From positions 2,591,154 through 2,655,153 of the forward strand of contig NZ_SOCE01000001.1 in NCBI RefSeq assembly GCF_004365175.1: DNA of 64,000 nucleotides. The letters are read 5' to 3'. The DNA is from Kribbella voronezhensis. Lineage in GTDB: Bacteria > Actinomycetota > Actinomycetes > Propionibacteriales > Kribbellaceae. Below are positions 51,655 through 60,765 of this stretch, piece by piece (positions within the stretch are counted from its first letter, which is position 1; every line of letters starts with the position of its first letter). The notes under the pieces were generated by a model that searched no databases, had not been told where the DNA came from, and saw only the letters and a list, made by a program, of their open reading frames with translations. A program made the translations under genes and the position numbers.

Positions 51655-53898
51655 ATGACCAACCAAGAACCACCGAACGCCGTCGAACTCGTGATCGGTG
51701 GCATGACGTGCGCCTCCTGCGCCGCCCGGGTCGAGAAGAAGCTGAACCGGATGGAGGGCGTGACCGCGACCGTCAACTACGCCACCGAGAAGGCGAAGGT
51801 CACCTTCGCCGACGGCATCAGCACCGACGACCTGGTGGCAACGGTCGAGGCGACCGGCTACACCGCCGCGCTGCCGACGCCGCCGTCAACCGAAGCGGCG
51901 GCTGAGGCTCTCGATGAGCTGCGGCCGCTCCGCGAGCGGCTCTACACCAGCATCGCCCTCGCCGTACCGGTGATTGCCCTGGGCATGATTCCGGCTCTGC
52001 AGTTCGACTACTGGCAATGGGCGTCGCTGACGCTGGCCACTCCGGTGGTCACCTGGGCAGCGTGGCCGTTCCACAAGGCGACCTGGACGAATCTGCGCCA
52101 CGGTGCCGCGACGATGGACACGCTCATCTCGCTCGGCGTCGTCAGCGCCTACCTCTGGTCGCTCTACGCCTTGTTCCTCGGCGAGGCCGGCGAACGCGGA
52201 ATGACGATGCCGTTCACCCTCATCCCGTCGCGCGGCGGCGGTGCCGAGGAGATCTACCTCGAGGTCGCGGCCGGCGTCACCACCTTCATCCTGTCCGGCC
52301 GGTACTTCGAGGCTCGCGCCAAGCGCCGGTCCGGTGCCGCACTGAAGGCCCTGCTGGAGCTGGGCGCGAAGGACGTCGCCGTACTGCGGAACGGCGCCGA
52401 GGTCCGGATCCCTGCCGAGCAGCTTGCCGTCGGCGACGAATTCGTCGTCCGCCCGGGTGAGAAGATCGCCACCGACGGCGTGGTCGTCACCGGCAGCAGC
52501 GCCGTCGACGCGTCCATGCTGACCGGCGAATCCGTGCCGGTCGAGGTAGGCGAAGGCGATGCGGTCGTCGGCGCCACCGTGAACGCGGGCGGCCGGTTGA
52601 TCGTCCGGGCGACCCGGGTCGGTTCCGACACCCAACTGGCGCAGATGGCCCGGCTGGTCGAGGACGCGCAGAACGGCAAGGCCGCGGTCCAGCGACTGGC
52701 CGACCGGATCTCCGGGGTGTTCGTGCCGATCGTGATCGCGCTTTCCCTTGCCACGTTGGCTTTCTGGCTCGGCAACGGCTCGCCGACCGAGGTGGCGTTC
52801 ACCGCGGCTGTCGCGGTACTGATCATCGCCTGCCCGTGTGCTCTTGGGCTGGCGACACCGACCGCGTTGATGGTCGGTACCGGGCGAGGCGCACAGCTGG
52901 GCATCCTGATCAAGGGCCCCGAGGTGCTCGAATCGACCCGGCGCGTCGACACCGTAGTACTGGACAAGACCGGCACTGTGACGACCGGGCGGATGGCGCT
53001 GGTCGACGTACTGTTGGCTCCAGGTGAAGAACGAGCCGACGTACTGCGGTTGGCCGGTGCACTGGAGCACTCCAGTGAGCACCCGATCGCGCAGGCGGTG
53101 GCTCGTGGGGCTGCTGACGAGGTCGGCAAGCTGCCCGAGGTCGAGGACTTCGGCAACGTCGAAGGCCTTGGTGTGCAAGGGATTGTCGACGGGCACGCTG
53201 TCCTGGTCGGTCGCACGAAGCTGCTGGAGGAGTGGAGCCAGTACCTGCCGGAGGAGCTCGCGCACGCCAAGGAGCACGCCGAGGCCGAAGGCAGTACTGC
53301 CGTCGCTGTCGGGTGGGACGGCAAGGCGCGCGCAGTACTGGTTGTCGCCGACACCGTGAAGCCCAGTTCGGCCGAGGCGATCAAGCAGTTGCGGGCATTG
53401 GGACTGCGGCCGGTGCTGCTGACCGGGGACAACGAGGCGGTGGCGCAGAAGGTGGCGGCCGAGGTGGGGATCGACGAGGTCATCGCCGAGGTACTGCCGG
53501 CCGACAAGGTCGACGCGGTGAAGAAGTTGCAGGGCGAAGGCCGGGTGGTCGCGATGGTCGGCGACGGCGTGAACGACGCGGCGGCGCTGGCTCAGGCGGA
53601 TCTCGGGCTGAGCATGGGCACCGGGACGGACGTGGCGATCGAGGCGAGTGACCTGACCTTGGTCCGGGGCGACCTGCGTTCGGCTGCCGACGCGATCCGG
53701 TTGTCCCGCAGTACGTTGCGAACCATCAAGGGGAATCTGTTCTGGGCGTTCGCGTACAACGTCGCTGCCCTTCCGCTGGCGGCCGCGGGGCTGCTGAACC
53801 CGATGCTGGCCGGCGCCGCGATGGCGTTCAGTTCGGTCTTCGTCGTCACCAACAGCCTGCGGCTCCGCCGCTTCCAGCCACTCACCAACGGGAACTGA
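51655..53898 (+). CDS. copA: Copper-exporting P1B-type ATPase
   Basis: A 747-residue Cu(I) pump. The N-terminal HMA domain has Gly-Met-Thr-Cys19-Ala-Ser-Cys22. The transport site is Cys393-Pro-Cys395 in the sixth helix, the actuator loop is Thr-Gly-Glu-Ser at 290-293, the phosphorylated Asp437 lies in Asp-Lys-Thr-Gly-Thr, and an Ser-Glu-His-Pro motif and a hinge Gly-Asp-Gly-Val-Asn-Asp follow. Eight transmembrane helices are predicted. ATG 51655 follows GGAGAGGAGG. It is downstream of csoR and copZ, and the DUF4396 gene begins one base after its stop. Confidence 0.95.
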   Translation: MTNQEPPNAVELVIGGMTCASCAARVEKKLNRMEGVTATVNYATEKAKVTFADGISTDDLVATVEATGYTAALPTPPSTEAAAEALDELRPLRERLYTSIALAVPVIALGMIPALQFDYWQWASLTLATPVVTWAAWPFHKATWTNLRHGAATMDTLISLGVVSAYLWSLYALFLGEAGERGMTMPFTLIPSRGGGAEEIYLEVAAGVTTFILSGRYFEARAKRRSGAALKALLELGAKDVAVLRNGAEVRIPAEQLAVGDEFVVRPGEKIATDGVVVTGSSAVDASMLTGESVPVEVGEGDAVVGATVNAGGRLIVRATRVGSDTQLAQMARLVEDAQNGKAAVQRLADRISGVFVPIVIALSLATLAFWLGNGSPTEVAFTAAVAVLIIACPCALGLATPTALMVGTGRGAQLGILIKGPEVLESTRRVDTVVLDKTGTVTTGRMALVDVLLAPGEERADVLRLAGALEHSSEHPIAQAVARGAADEVGKLPEVEDFGNVEGLGVQGIVDGHAVLVGRTKLLEEWSQYLPEELAHAKEHAEAEGSTAVAVGWDGKARAVLVVADTVKPSSAEAIKQLRALGLRPVLLTGDNEAVAQKVAAEVGIDEVIAEVLPADKVDAVKKLQGEGRVVAMVGDGVNDAAALAQADLGLSMGTGTDVAIEASDLTLVRGDLRSAADAIRLSRSTLRTIKGNLFWAFAYNVAALPLAAAGLLNPMLAGAAMAFSSVFVVTNSLRLRRFQPLTNGN

Positions 53899-53899
53899 G

Positions 53900-54511
53900 A
53901 TGACCGACAAGCACACTGATCACCACCCTCACACCGAGGCCGGCGCGCACGCGGGGCACGCCGCGCCCGGCGAGGACACCGCGCACGCGGGGCACGGCGG
54001 GCATGAGGGGCCCGGCGGGCATGAGGGACACGGCGGGCATGAGGGGCACGGCGGGCCTGAGGGGCACGGCGCCGGGCAGAGCCTTACCCGGCAGGCGATC
54101 TCGGCCACGCTGCACTGCCTCACCGGCTGTGCGATCGGCGAGATCCTCGGCATGGTGATCGGCACCGCGGCCGGGTTCCACAACCTGGCGACCGTGATCC
54201 TCTCGATCGTCCTGGCGTTCTTCTTCGGCTACTCGCTGACGATCCGCCCGGTGCTGGCCGCCGGCATCCCGTTCCGGCAGGCCCTCAAGGTCGCCCTGGC
54301 CGCGGACACCCTGAGCATCCTCACCATGGAGATCGTCGACAACGCCTTCGTCCTCGCCGTCCCCGGCGCCATGGACGCGGGCCTGTCCTCCGTCCTCTTC
54401 TGGGCCAGCCTGCTCGCCTCCCTGGCCATCGCCTTCACCCTCACCGTCCCCGTCAACCGCTGGCTGATCGGCCGCGGCAAAGGCCACGCGGTCATGCACG
54501 CCTACCACTGA
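53900..54511 (+). CDS. DUF4396 membrane protein with His/Gly-rich N-terminus
   Basis: A 203-residue protein. The first 58 residues are a low-complexity His-Gly-Glu tract with repeated Gly-His-Glu-Gly units, about 18 His in all. The rest is a DUF4396 domain of four hydrophobic helices, with the family's Thr-Leu-His-Cys-Leu-Thr-Gly-Cys-Ala-Ile-Gly-Glu segment near 68-82. The tract looks suited to metal binding. As the last gene of the copper operon, translated one base after copA, it may take part in copper transport or storage. The domain is otherwise uncharacterised. Confidence 0.85.
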   Translation: MTDKHTDHHPHTEAGAHAGHAAPGEDTAHAGHGGHEGPGGHEGHGGHEGHGGPEGHGAGQSLTRQAISATLHCLTGCAIGEILGMVIGTAAGFHNLATVILSIVLAFFFGYSLTIRPVLAAGIPFRQALKVALAADTLSILTMEIVDNAFVLAVPGAMDAGLSSVLFWASLLASLAIAFTLTVPVNRWLIGRGKGHAVMHAYH

Positions 54512-54520
54512 CCCACCAAT

Positions 54521-54554
54521 CGGGTACGGCCACCTTCACCGGTGGCCGTACCCG
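54521..54554 (+). terminator. Bidirectional terminator after copper operon
   Basis: CGGGTACGGCCACC at 54521-54534 pairs perfectly over 14 bases with its complement at 54541-54554, between the convergent DUF4396 and GH13 genes. Confidence 0.88.
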
Positions 54555-54559
54555 CTTGG

Positions 54560-56107
54560 TCAGCGCACCCAGGCTGCGGTGTCGGTGGGGAGTCTGCCGT
54601 TCTCCAGCGGGTTGCTGGCGAGCAGCAGGTCGGTGTGTGGCGGTAGGTCGACCGGGGCGGGGCTGAGGTTGGTGATGCACTTCAGGCCAGAGTCGCGGGC
54701 GAACAGCAGGACGCCCGGAGGCGCGTCGAGCCAGGTGAGGGTGCCGTCGCCGAGATCCGTCCGCCGGATGCGCAGGCCGTTGCGGTAGAGGGTGAGCATC
54801 GAGTTCTGGTCGTCGTGCTGGGACTCGACGGTGAGGTTCTTCCAGTCGGCGGGTTGCGGCAACCACGGCGTACCGGAGCCGAAGCCGAACGGGGGCTCCT
54901 GGCCCGACCACGGGATCGGGACCCGGCAGCCGTCACGACCACGGTCGGTGCCGCCGGAGCGGACCCAGAGCGGGTCCTGGAGCAGCTCGTCGGGCAGGTT
55001 CTCGACCTCGGGCAGGCCGAGTTCCTCACCCTGGTAGACATACAGCCCACCTGGCAATGCCATCGCGAGCAATGCGGCAGCGCGGGCTCGGCGCTCACCG
55101 AGCACCGGGTCGGTCACCATCCCGTGCTTGCGGTCCTGGTGCGAGAACGAGGTGTCCGGACGCCCGTACTTCGTGACAGGCCGGGTCACGTCATGGTTCG
55201 ACAGGACCCAGGTCGGCGGCGCTCCGATCGGCACGTGGGTCGTCAGCGTGAGGTCGATCGAGGCGCGCAGTTCGCCGGCGTCCCACGGCCGGGACAGGAA
55301 GTCGAAGTTGAACGCGGTCTGCATCTCGTCCGGGCGCAGGTACAGCGCGAACCGCTCCTGGTCCGGCATCCACATCTCGCCGACCAGGAAGCGCCCCTCG
55401 TAGGAGTCGGTGATCTGCCGCCAGCCGCGGTACACGTCGTGCACCTCGTCGTGGTCGGTGTAGGACTCCTCGACCCTGTCGAGATCCTTGAACAGCACGG
55501 CCGCACTGTCGATCCGGATGCCGTCCACGCCGCGATCCAGCCAGAACCGCAGAATCGAGTGGAACTCTTCGATCACCTCAGGGTTACGCCAGTTGAAGTC
55601 CGGCTGCTCGGGCGCGAACAGGTGCAGGTACCACTCGCCGTCGTCGACCTGGGTCCAGGCCGGACCGTTGAAGATCGACTGCCAGTCGTTCGGCGGCAGC
55701 CCGCCGGCGCGGCCGGGCCGGAAGATGAACCGCTCCCGCTCGGGCGAACCAGGACCCGCCGCCAGCGCGGCGACGAACCAGTCCTGCTGGTCCGAGCCGT
55801 GGTTCGGGACGATGTCGATGATGGTCCGGATCCCCAGCGCGTGGGCCTCGGCGATGTAGTCCTCCGCCTCGGTGAGGGTGCCGAAGCTCGGCTCGATCGC
55901 GCGGTAGTCGGCCACGTCGTACCCGCCGTCAGCCATCGGCGACGGGTACCACGGGTTCAGCCAGATCGCGTCGACGCCGAGCTCGGCCAGGTAGGGCAGC
56001 TTCGCCCGCAGTCCGGCCAGGTCGCCGATCCCGTCACCGTTGCCGTCGGCAAAGCTGCGGAGGTACACCTGGTAGATCGCCGCTCCGCGCCACCACGTAT
56101 CCGACAT
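54560..56107 (-). CDS. GH13 alpha-glucosidase
   Basis: A 515-residue cytoplasmic glycoside hydrolase of family 13 (oligo-1,6-glucosidase or alpha-glucosidase type). Conserved regions are Asp-Ile-Val-Pro-Asn-His near 98-103, the nucleophile Asp200 in Gly-Ile-Arg-Ile-Asp-Ser, acid/base Glu244 in Gly-Glu-Met-Trp, and Asp306 in Ser-Asn-His-Asp. ATG 56107 is preceded by AAAGGAGAA. It is the last gene of a sugar operon with two permeases and a binding protein, so it probably hydrolyses imported alpha-glucosides. It has no signal peptide, in line with that. Confidence 0.93.
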   Translation of the reverse strand: MSDTWWRGAAIYQVYLRSFADGNGDGIGDLAGLRAKLPYLAELGVDAIWLNPWYPSPMADGGYDVADYRAIEPSFGTLTEAEDYIAEAHALGIRTIIDIVPNHGSDQQDWFVAALAAGPGSPERERFIFRPGRAGGLPPNDWQSIFNGPAWTQVDDGEWYLHLFAPEQPDFNWRNPEVIEEFHSILRFWLDRGVDGIRIDSAAVLFKDLDRVEESYTDHDEVHDVYRGWRQITDSYEGRFLVGEMWMPDQERFALYLRPDEMQTAFNFDFLSRPWDAGELRASIDLTLTTHVPIGAPPTWVLSNHDVTRPVTKYGRPDTSFSHQDRKHGMVTDPVLGERRARAAALLAMALPGGLYVYQGEELGLPEVENLPDELLQDPLWVRSGGTDRGRDGCRVPIPWSGQEPPFGFGSGTPWLPQPADWKNLTVESQHDDQNSMLTLYRNGLRIRRTDLGDGTLTWLDAPPGVLLFARDSGLKCITNLSPAPVDLPPHTDLLLASNPLENGRLPTDTAAWVR

Positions 56108-56132
56108 TGCTTCTCCTTTGGGGGTTGGGGGA

Positions 56133-57104
56133 TCAGCCTTTGAGGCTTCCGGCGGTGAGACCCGCCATGATGCTGCGCTGGAACACGAAGAAAACAAGGA
56201 TCGTCGGCAGGCTCGCGATCACCAGCGAGGCGATCAGGACGTTCTGCGGCATCTGCGCGGACAGCGACGCGATGCCGACACTGATCGACATCTTGTCGGT
56301 CTCCGGCAGCACCAGCAGCGGCCAGACGAAGTCCTTCCAGACCGTCACCACCGACAGGATGGAGACGACGCCCAGGATCGGCCGGGAGACCGGCAGGACG
56401 ATCGACCACAGGATCCGCATCGGCGACGCGCCGTCGATCTCGGCCGCCTCCAGGAGTTCGCGCGGGATCGAGTCGAAGAACCGCTTGAGCAGGAAGATGA
56501 AGAAGCCGTTCGCTGCCGCCGGCAACCAGATCGCCCAGGGGGTGTTGAGCAGATCGAAGTGGAACAGCGGCACGTCCTTCGCGACCAGATAGGTCGGCAG
56601 CAGCAGCACCATCGGCGGGATCATCAGCGTGGCCAGCATCAGCCCGAGGATCAGCTTGCCGAAGAACGGCCGCAGCTTGGACAACGCGTACGCCGCGGTC
56701 ACGTCGACCGCGAGCGTGAAGAGCCACGCGCCACCGGCGTACAGGGCGGTGTTCTTCAGGAAGACGCCGAGTTGCAACTGGTCCCAGGCGTCGGCGTAGA
56801 CGCCGAAGTCGAAGTGCTTCGGGAAGAAGCTCGGCGGGATCTGCGCCAGCTCTTCCGGCGACTTCAGCGCACCGGTCACCATCCAGTACAGCGGGAACAC
56901 GAAGGCCAGCGTGAACCCGATCACCACGACGACCAGGATCGTCCAGTAGACCAGCTTGCCGTGCCAGGTCTGCAGCGACATCGGCGAGACAAGGCTGCGG
57001 GTTTCGTAGCCGCGTCCCTTGTCCTTCTTCTTCCTGGTACCGCGACGTGCCGGTGTGGGCGTGGTTGCCTCGAGCAACGGTGGCGGGTTGAGGGTGGTGG
57101 TCAT
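56133..57104 (-). CDS. Sugar ABC transporter permease (MalG-type)
   Basis: A 323-residue membrane subunit with a basic N-terminal tail (Arg-Gly-Thr-Arg-Lys-Lys-Lys-Asp-Lys-Gly-Arg) and six hydrophobic helices. The EAA loop reads Glu-Ala-Ala-Glu-Ile-Asp-Gly-Ala. It is read in the GH13 operon, eight bases after the MalF-type permease gene. Together with that gene and the binding protein it forms an importer that lacks its own ATPase. Confidence 0.92.
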   Translation of the reverse strand: MTTTLNPPPLLEATTPTPARRGTRKKKDKGRGYETRSLVSPMSLQTWHGKLVYWTILVVVVIGFTLAFVFPLYWMVTGALKSPEELAQIPPSFFPKHFDFGVYADAWDQLQLGVFLKNTALYAGGAWLFTLAVDVTAAYALSKLRPFFGKLILGLMLATLMIPPMVLLLPTYLVAKDVPLFHFDLLNTPWAIWLPAAANGFFIFLLKRFFDSIPRELLEAAEIDGASPMRILWSIVLPVSRPILGVVSILSVVTVWKDFVWPLLVLPETDKMSISVGIASLSAQMPQNVLIASLVIASLPTILVFFVFQRSIMAGLTAGSLKG

Positions 57105-57112
57105 CGTCGCTC

Positions 57113-58036
57113 CTAGCTCTGGTTGTCCCGCGAGACCCGCAGGTAGATCGCCGAGAACACCATCAGCACCACCATCAGCATCAGACCGAGTGCGCCGCCG
57201 CCGCCGAAGTCGCCGAAGTTGAAGGCGTACTGGTACATCAGGTAGGCGACGGTGACGGTCGCGTTCTCCGGTCCACCGCCGGTCAGCAGGTACGGCTCGA
57301 TGAACACCTGCATGGTGGCGACGACCTGCAGGAGCAGCATCACCAACAAGATCAGCTTGGTCTGCGGGACCGTGACGTGCCAGACGCGGCGGAACAGCCC
57401 GGCGCCATCCAGCTCGGCGGATTCGTACAGTTCACCCGGGATGCTCTGCAGGGCCGCGAGGTAGATCAGGGTTCCGGTGCCGAGGTTCATCCAGGTCGAC
57501 ACGATGACCAGCGAGATCAACGCAGTACTGGTCGAGTCCAGCCAGCTCAGTGGTGGGATCCCGAAGCCGTCCAGGATCTGGTTGAACAGACCGGCGCCGG
57601 GATCGTAGAACCACTTGAACAGCAGGACGCCGACGGCAGGTGGGAGCATCACCGGGAGATAGACGACGAAGCGCAGGTACGCCTTCGCGTGCCGGAGCTC
57701 GTTCAGCACGACGGCGAGCACGAACGGTACGGCGTACCCGACCACCAGGGCCAGGCCGCTGAACGCGGCGGTGTTGAGCCAGGCCGACCGGAACGCCGAG
57801 TCCGCGAAGACGGTCCGGAAGTTGTCGAAGCCGACCCACTGGGCCGGGTCGACGAAGTTGGTGCTCTGGAAGCTCAGGATGATCTCGCGGATCATCGGAT
57901 ACCAGGAGAAGAAGGCGAAGCAGATCAAGGCGCCGCAGAGGAACCCGTACGCCGTGAGGTTCCTGCCGACCGCGCGGCGCGCCGCTCCCTGGGGAAGGGA
58001 GCGGCGCACCGGCGGTTTCGCGGTCAGTACCGCCAT
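57113..58036 (-). CDS. Sugar ABC transporter permease (MalF-type)
   Basis: A 307-residue membrane subunit with six hydrophobic helices after a short basic N-terminus. The EAA loop is Glu-Ser-Ala-Glu-Leu-Asp-Gly-Ala-Gly. ATG 58036 overlaps the stop of the binding-protein gene by one base, so the two are coupled; the longer upstream frame is not coding. The C-terminal Val-Ser-Arg-Asp-Asn-Gln-Ser matches related alpha-glucoside permeases. Confidence 0.92.
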   Translation of the reverse strand: MAVLTAKPPVRRSLPQGAARRAVGRNLTAYGFLCGALICFAFFSWYPMIREIILSFQSTNFVDPAQWVGFDNFRTVFADSAFRSAWLNTAAFSGLALVVGYAVPFVLAVVLNELRHAKAYLRFVVYLPVMLPPAVGVLLFKWFYDPGAGLFNQILDGFGIPPLSWLDSTSTALISLVIVSTWMNLGTGTLIYLAALQSIPGELYESAELDGAGLFRRVWHVTVPQTKLILLVMLLLQVVATMQVFIEPYLLTGGGPENATVTVAYLMYQYAFNFGDFGGGGALGLMLMVVLMVFSAIYLRVSRDNQS

Positions 58037-59412
58037 CAGCTGTTCTTGGCGAGGATCTTGTCGGCCTTCGACGCGGCATCGGCGAGGAGCTTGTCGATAT
58101 CGGCGTCCTTGCGGGTCAGTACCGCGGACATCGCCACGTCGAGGACGGCGTACAGCTCCTGCGCCTTCGGCGGCTCGAGCTTGTTGGTGATGCTCGCCTG
58201 CGCGGTCACGTACGGCGTGAAGTGCTCGACCGGCACCGTGGCGAACTGCTTGCGCAGCGCAACGATCTGCTTGCCGGGCGCCGAGTCGCCGTACAGGTCC
58301 GGGATCGGCAGGCCGACCGGGCGACCCTGCGCCTTGGCCCGCTCGTAGTTGAACTGGCCCTTGCCCGGCGTCAGCTCGTGGAACTCCAGCCACAGCAGGC
58401 CGGCCTTGATCTTCTCCGGCGTGGCCTTCGGGTTGAACATGTACCCGTCGCCGCCGCTCAGCGACGCCTTGCCCTCGGACTCCGGCACCGCGGCGACGCC
58501 GTAGTCGTCGAACTTGCCCTGGAAGTCGTTGTTCACCGACTGCACCACGTCGGGCGCGCCGATCATCATGCCCAGCTTGCCGGAGCCCATCATCCGCATC
58601 AGGTCTTCCCACTGCAGCAGTTGCTTGGTGCCCATGCTGTTGTCGTCCCAGCGCATCTGCTTGAGGTTCTCCAGCACGGCCTTGCCCTCGGGGCTGTTGA
58701 ACGCCGCGCTCTTGCCGTCGTCGCTCACCATCGACCCACCCCGTGCATACAGAGAAGCGGCGAAGTGCCAGCCACCGGTGTTGCCCGCGCTGTACTCACC
58801 GAAGCCGGTGTAGCCGGCGCCGAGAGCGGAGATCTTCTTCGCCGCCTCGTGCACCTCGGCCCAGGTCTTCGGCGGCGCGTCCGGGTTGAGCCCGGCCTGG
58901 GTGAACAGCTTGCGGTTGTAGACCAGGCCCATGTTGTAGTTGTTGCGCGGGATGCCGTAGGTCTTGTCGCCGTCGGCGAAGACACCCTTGACGTCCGGCC
59001 GGACGTCGGCGAGGGCCTTGACGCTACCGACGTACGGTGTGATGTCGGCGGCCTGCTTCGCCTTGATGATCTTCTGGACGTCGGTGTAGTAGACGTAGAA
59101 GACGTCCTCCTGCGTCCCGCCCGCCAGCTTCGCCTGGAACGTGTCCGGGTTGATGCAGGGGAAGGCGTCCTTGCTCTCGATGGTGATGTTCGGGTGCAAC
59201 TGCTGGAACGCGGTGACATCCTCCTCCCAGCCGGCCCGTTCCTTCGGGTTGCTCTTCGGCGGCTCGCAGCCGACCGTGATGGTCACCTTGGCGTCGGCTC
59301 CACCCGAGCTCTGCGCCGCCGGCTTGTCGTCCGATCCACAGGACGCGGCCGCCAGGCCCAGCCCTGCCACGAGCAGCAAGCTCAGCGCCCTGCGGTGGCT
59401 CGTAGTCCTCAT
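58036..59412 (-). CDS. Sugar ABC transporter substrate-binding lipoprotein
   Basis: A 458-residue binding protein of the carbohydrate family. ATG 59412 begins a lipoprotein signal with lipobox Ala-Ala-Ser-Cys25. The mature protein has Pro-Lys-Ser-Asn-Pro-Lys-Glu, a Tyr-Gly-Ile-Pro-Arg-Asn-Asn-Tyr-Asn-Met-Gly segment and a Trp-rich C-terminal lobe. It is first in the operon with MalF, MalG and a GH13 enzyme, so an alpha-gluco-oligosaccharide ligand is likely. LacI at 59649 is upstream on the same strand and probably controls it. Confidence 0.92.
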   Translation of the reverse strand: MRTTSHRRALSLLLVAGLGLAAASCGSDDKPAAQSSGGADAKVTITVGCEPPKSNPKERAGWEEDVTAFQQLHPNITIESKDAFPCINPDTFQAKLAGGTQEDVFYVYYTDVQKIIKAKQAADITPYVGSVKALADVRPDVKGVFADGDKTYGIPRNNYNMGLVYNRKLFTQAGLNPDAPPKTWAEVHEAAKKISALGAGYTGFGEYSAGNTGGWHFAASLYARGGSMVSDDGKSAAFNSPEGKAVLENLKQMRWDDNSMGTKQLLQWEDLMRMMGSGKLGMMIGAPDVVQSVNNDFQGKFDDYGVAAVPESEGKASLSGGDGYMFNPKATPEKIKAGLLWLEFHELTPGKGQFNYERAKAQGRPVGLPIPDLYGDSAPGKQIVALRKQFATVPVEHFTPYVTAQASITNKLEPPKAQELYAVLDVAMSAVLTRKDADIDKLLADAASKADKILAKNS

Positions 59413-59557
59413 CGATCTGCCCTTCTGCTGGCGAGGGCGACATCCGTCCCGCCCCTCTGATGTGGGCCACACCGTAGGCAACACGACCGGATCAGCGCAA
59501 TACTTCAACCTCAAGTTGCAAAAACGTGACTCGTCAGCGGAACTTGCGGGTATAGCA

Positions 59558-59593
59558 AAGGGCCAGCGCCGCTCGATCGCGGCACTGGCCCTT
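59558..59593 (-). terminator. Terminator after second LacI gene
   Basis: AAGGGCCAG at 59558-59566 pairs with CTGGCCCTT at 59585-59593, with a further GCCGC/GCGGC inner stem. On the minus strand it ends the LacI transcript before the sugar operon. Confidence 0.7.
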
Positions 59594-59648
59594 CGTAGTC
59601 AGTCAGTAACAGCCCGTACTTCGTTGTCGCGCGAGGAGTCTGTCGTTG

Positions 59649-60656
59649 TCAGGTCGCGGCGACCGACGTCCTCACTCGAGCCGTCGAGGCGCGGACGACC
59701 AGCTCCGGCTCGAAGAGCAGCTCGTCGGCCGGCACCGCCGCACGCTCGATCAGGGCGACCAGCATGTCGACCGCCGCCCGGCCCATCGCGTCGATCGGCT
59801 GCCGGACCGTGGTGAGGGGCGGGTCGGTGCAGTTCATCATCGCGGAGTCGTCGTAGCCGATCACCGAGACATCGTCGGGCACCGAGAGACCGGCCCGGCG
59901 TACGGCGCGGATCGCACCGAGCGCGAGGATGTCGCTGGCGCAGACGATGCCGGTCACGCCGTGCTTGACCAGCCGGGTCGCGGCCGCATGGCCGCCCTCG
60001 AGCGAGAACATGGTGTGCTCGACCAGTTCGGGATCGGCCTCCGGCGAGGCGAGGAACGCGTCCAGCTTGCGGCGCGACGGGATGTGATCCCGCGGGCCGA
60101 GCACCATACCGATCTTCTGGTGCCCGAGCGCGCGGAGATGTCCGATCGCCATCTCGGCGGCCACCACGTCGTCCGACGACACCTGCGGGAACCCGAGATG
60201 GTCGACGGCCGCGTTGACCAGCACGGTCGGCAGCCGGCGCTCCTGGATCAGCTCGTAGTGCGCATGGGGTGCGTCGGCCTGGGCGTAGAAGCCACCGGCG
60301 AACACGACCCCCGAGACCTGCTGTTGCAGGAGCAGATCCACGTAGTCGGCTTCGGACACGCCACCGACGGTCCGGGTGCAGAGCAAGGAGGTGAAACCTT
60401 GCTGCGCGAGTGCGCCGCCGACCACCTCGGCGAAGGCCGGGAAGATCGGGTTCTGCAATTCCGGCAGAACCAGGCCGACCAGCCTCGCGCGGTCGCCGCG
60501 CAACTGGGTCGGGCGCTCATATCCCAGCACGTCGAGCGCGGTCAGCACGGCCTCGCGGGTCGCCTCGGACACTCCGGGCTTCCCGTTCAGCACGCGACTC
60601 ACCGTCGCTTCGCTGACCCCGACCTTCTTCGCCACCTCAGCAAGTCGTCGCGTCAT
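59649..60656 (-). CDS. LacI family transcriptional regulator
   Basis: A 335-residue repressor starting at ATG 60656 (Met-Thr-Arg-Arg-Leu-Ala-Glu-Val-Ala-Lys-Lys); the longer frame to 60710 would run over the operator. The DNA-binding head is very like that of the LacI at 45543, and the operators before both genes share the same half-site. It lies upstream of the sugar ABC-GH13 operon and probably represses it in the absence of alpha-glucosides. Cross-talk between the two regulators is plausible. Confidence 0.9.
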   Translation of the reverse strand: MTRRLAEVAKKVGVSEATVSRVLNGKPGVSEATREAVLTALDVLGYERPTQLRGDRARLVGLVLPELQNPIFPAFAEVVGGALAQQGFTSLLCTRTVGGVSEADYVDLLLQQQVSGVVFAGGFYAQADAPHAHYELIQERRLPTVLVNAAVDHLGFPQVSSDDVVAAEMAIGHLRALGHQKIGMVLGPRDHIPSRRKLDAFLASPEADPELVEHTMFSLEGGHAAATRLVKHGVTGIVCASDILALGAIRAVRRAGLSVPDDVSVIGYDDSAMMNCTDPPLTTVRQPIDAMGRAAVDMLVALIERAAVPADELLFEPELVVRASTARVRTSVAAT

Positions 60657-60679
60657 AGCGCAAACACTACGCCATAATC

Positions 60680-60693
60680 CGCAAGAACTTGCG
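60680..60693 (+). promoter_or_regulatory. LacI operator CGCAAG-AA-CTTGCG
   Basis: CGCAAGAACTTGCG at 60680-60693 is a dyad 23 bases upstream of the LacI start and 72 bases upstream of the divergent DUF4032 gene. It differs only at the outer bases from the site at 46609-46622. Confidence 0.72.
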
Positions 60694-60765
60694 TCCGCTT
60701 GCGCTTTCACTGCCCAACCGCTGAATCCTCAACATTCTGCCGGAGGAAGCTGACACACTGGTCGG

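Noticed and set aside
50289..51776. 495-residue minus-strand frame over the copper operon
   Set aside because: Shadow of csoR, copZ and the secreted metal-binding protein.
51886..53916. 676-residue minus-strand reading frame opposite copA
   Set aside because: Antisense shadow of a clearly recognised P-type ATPase.
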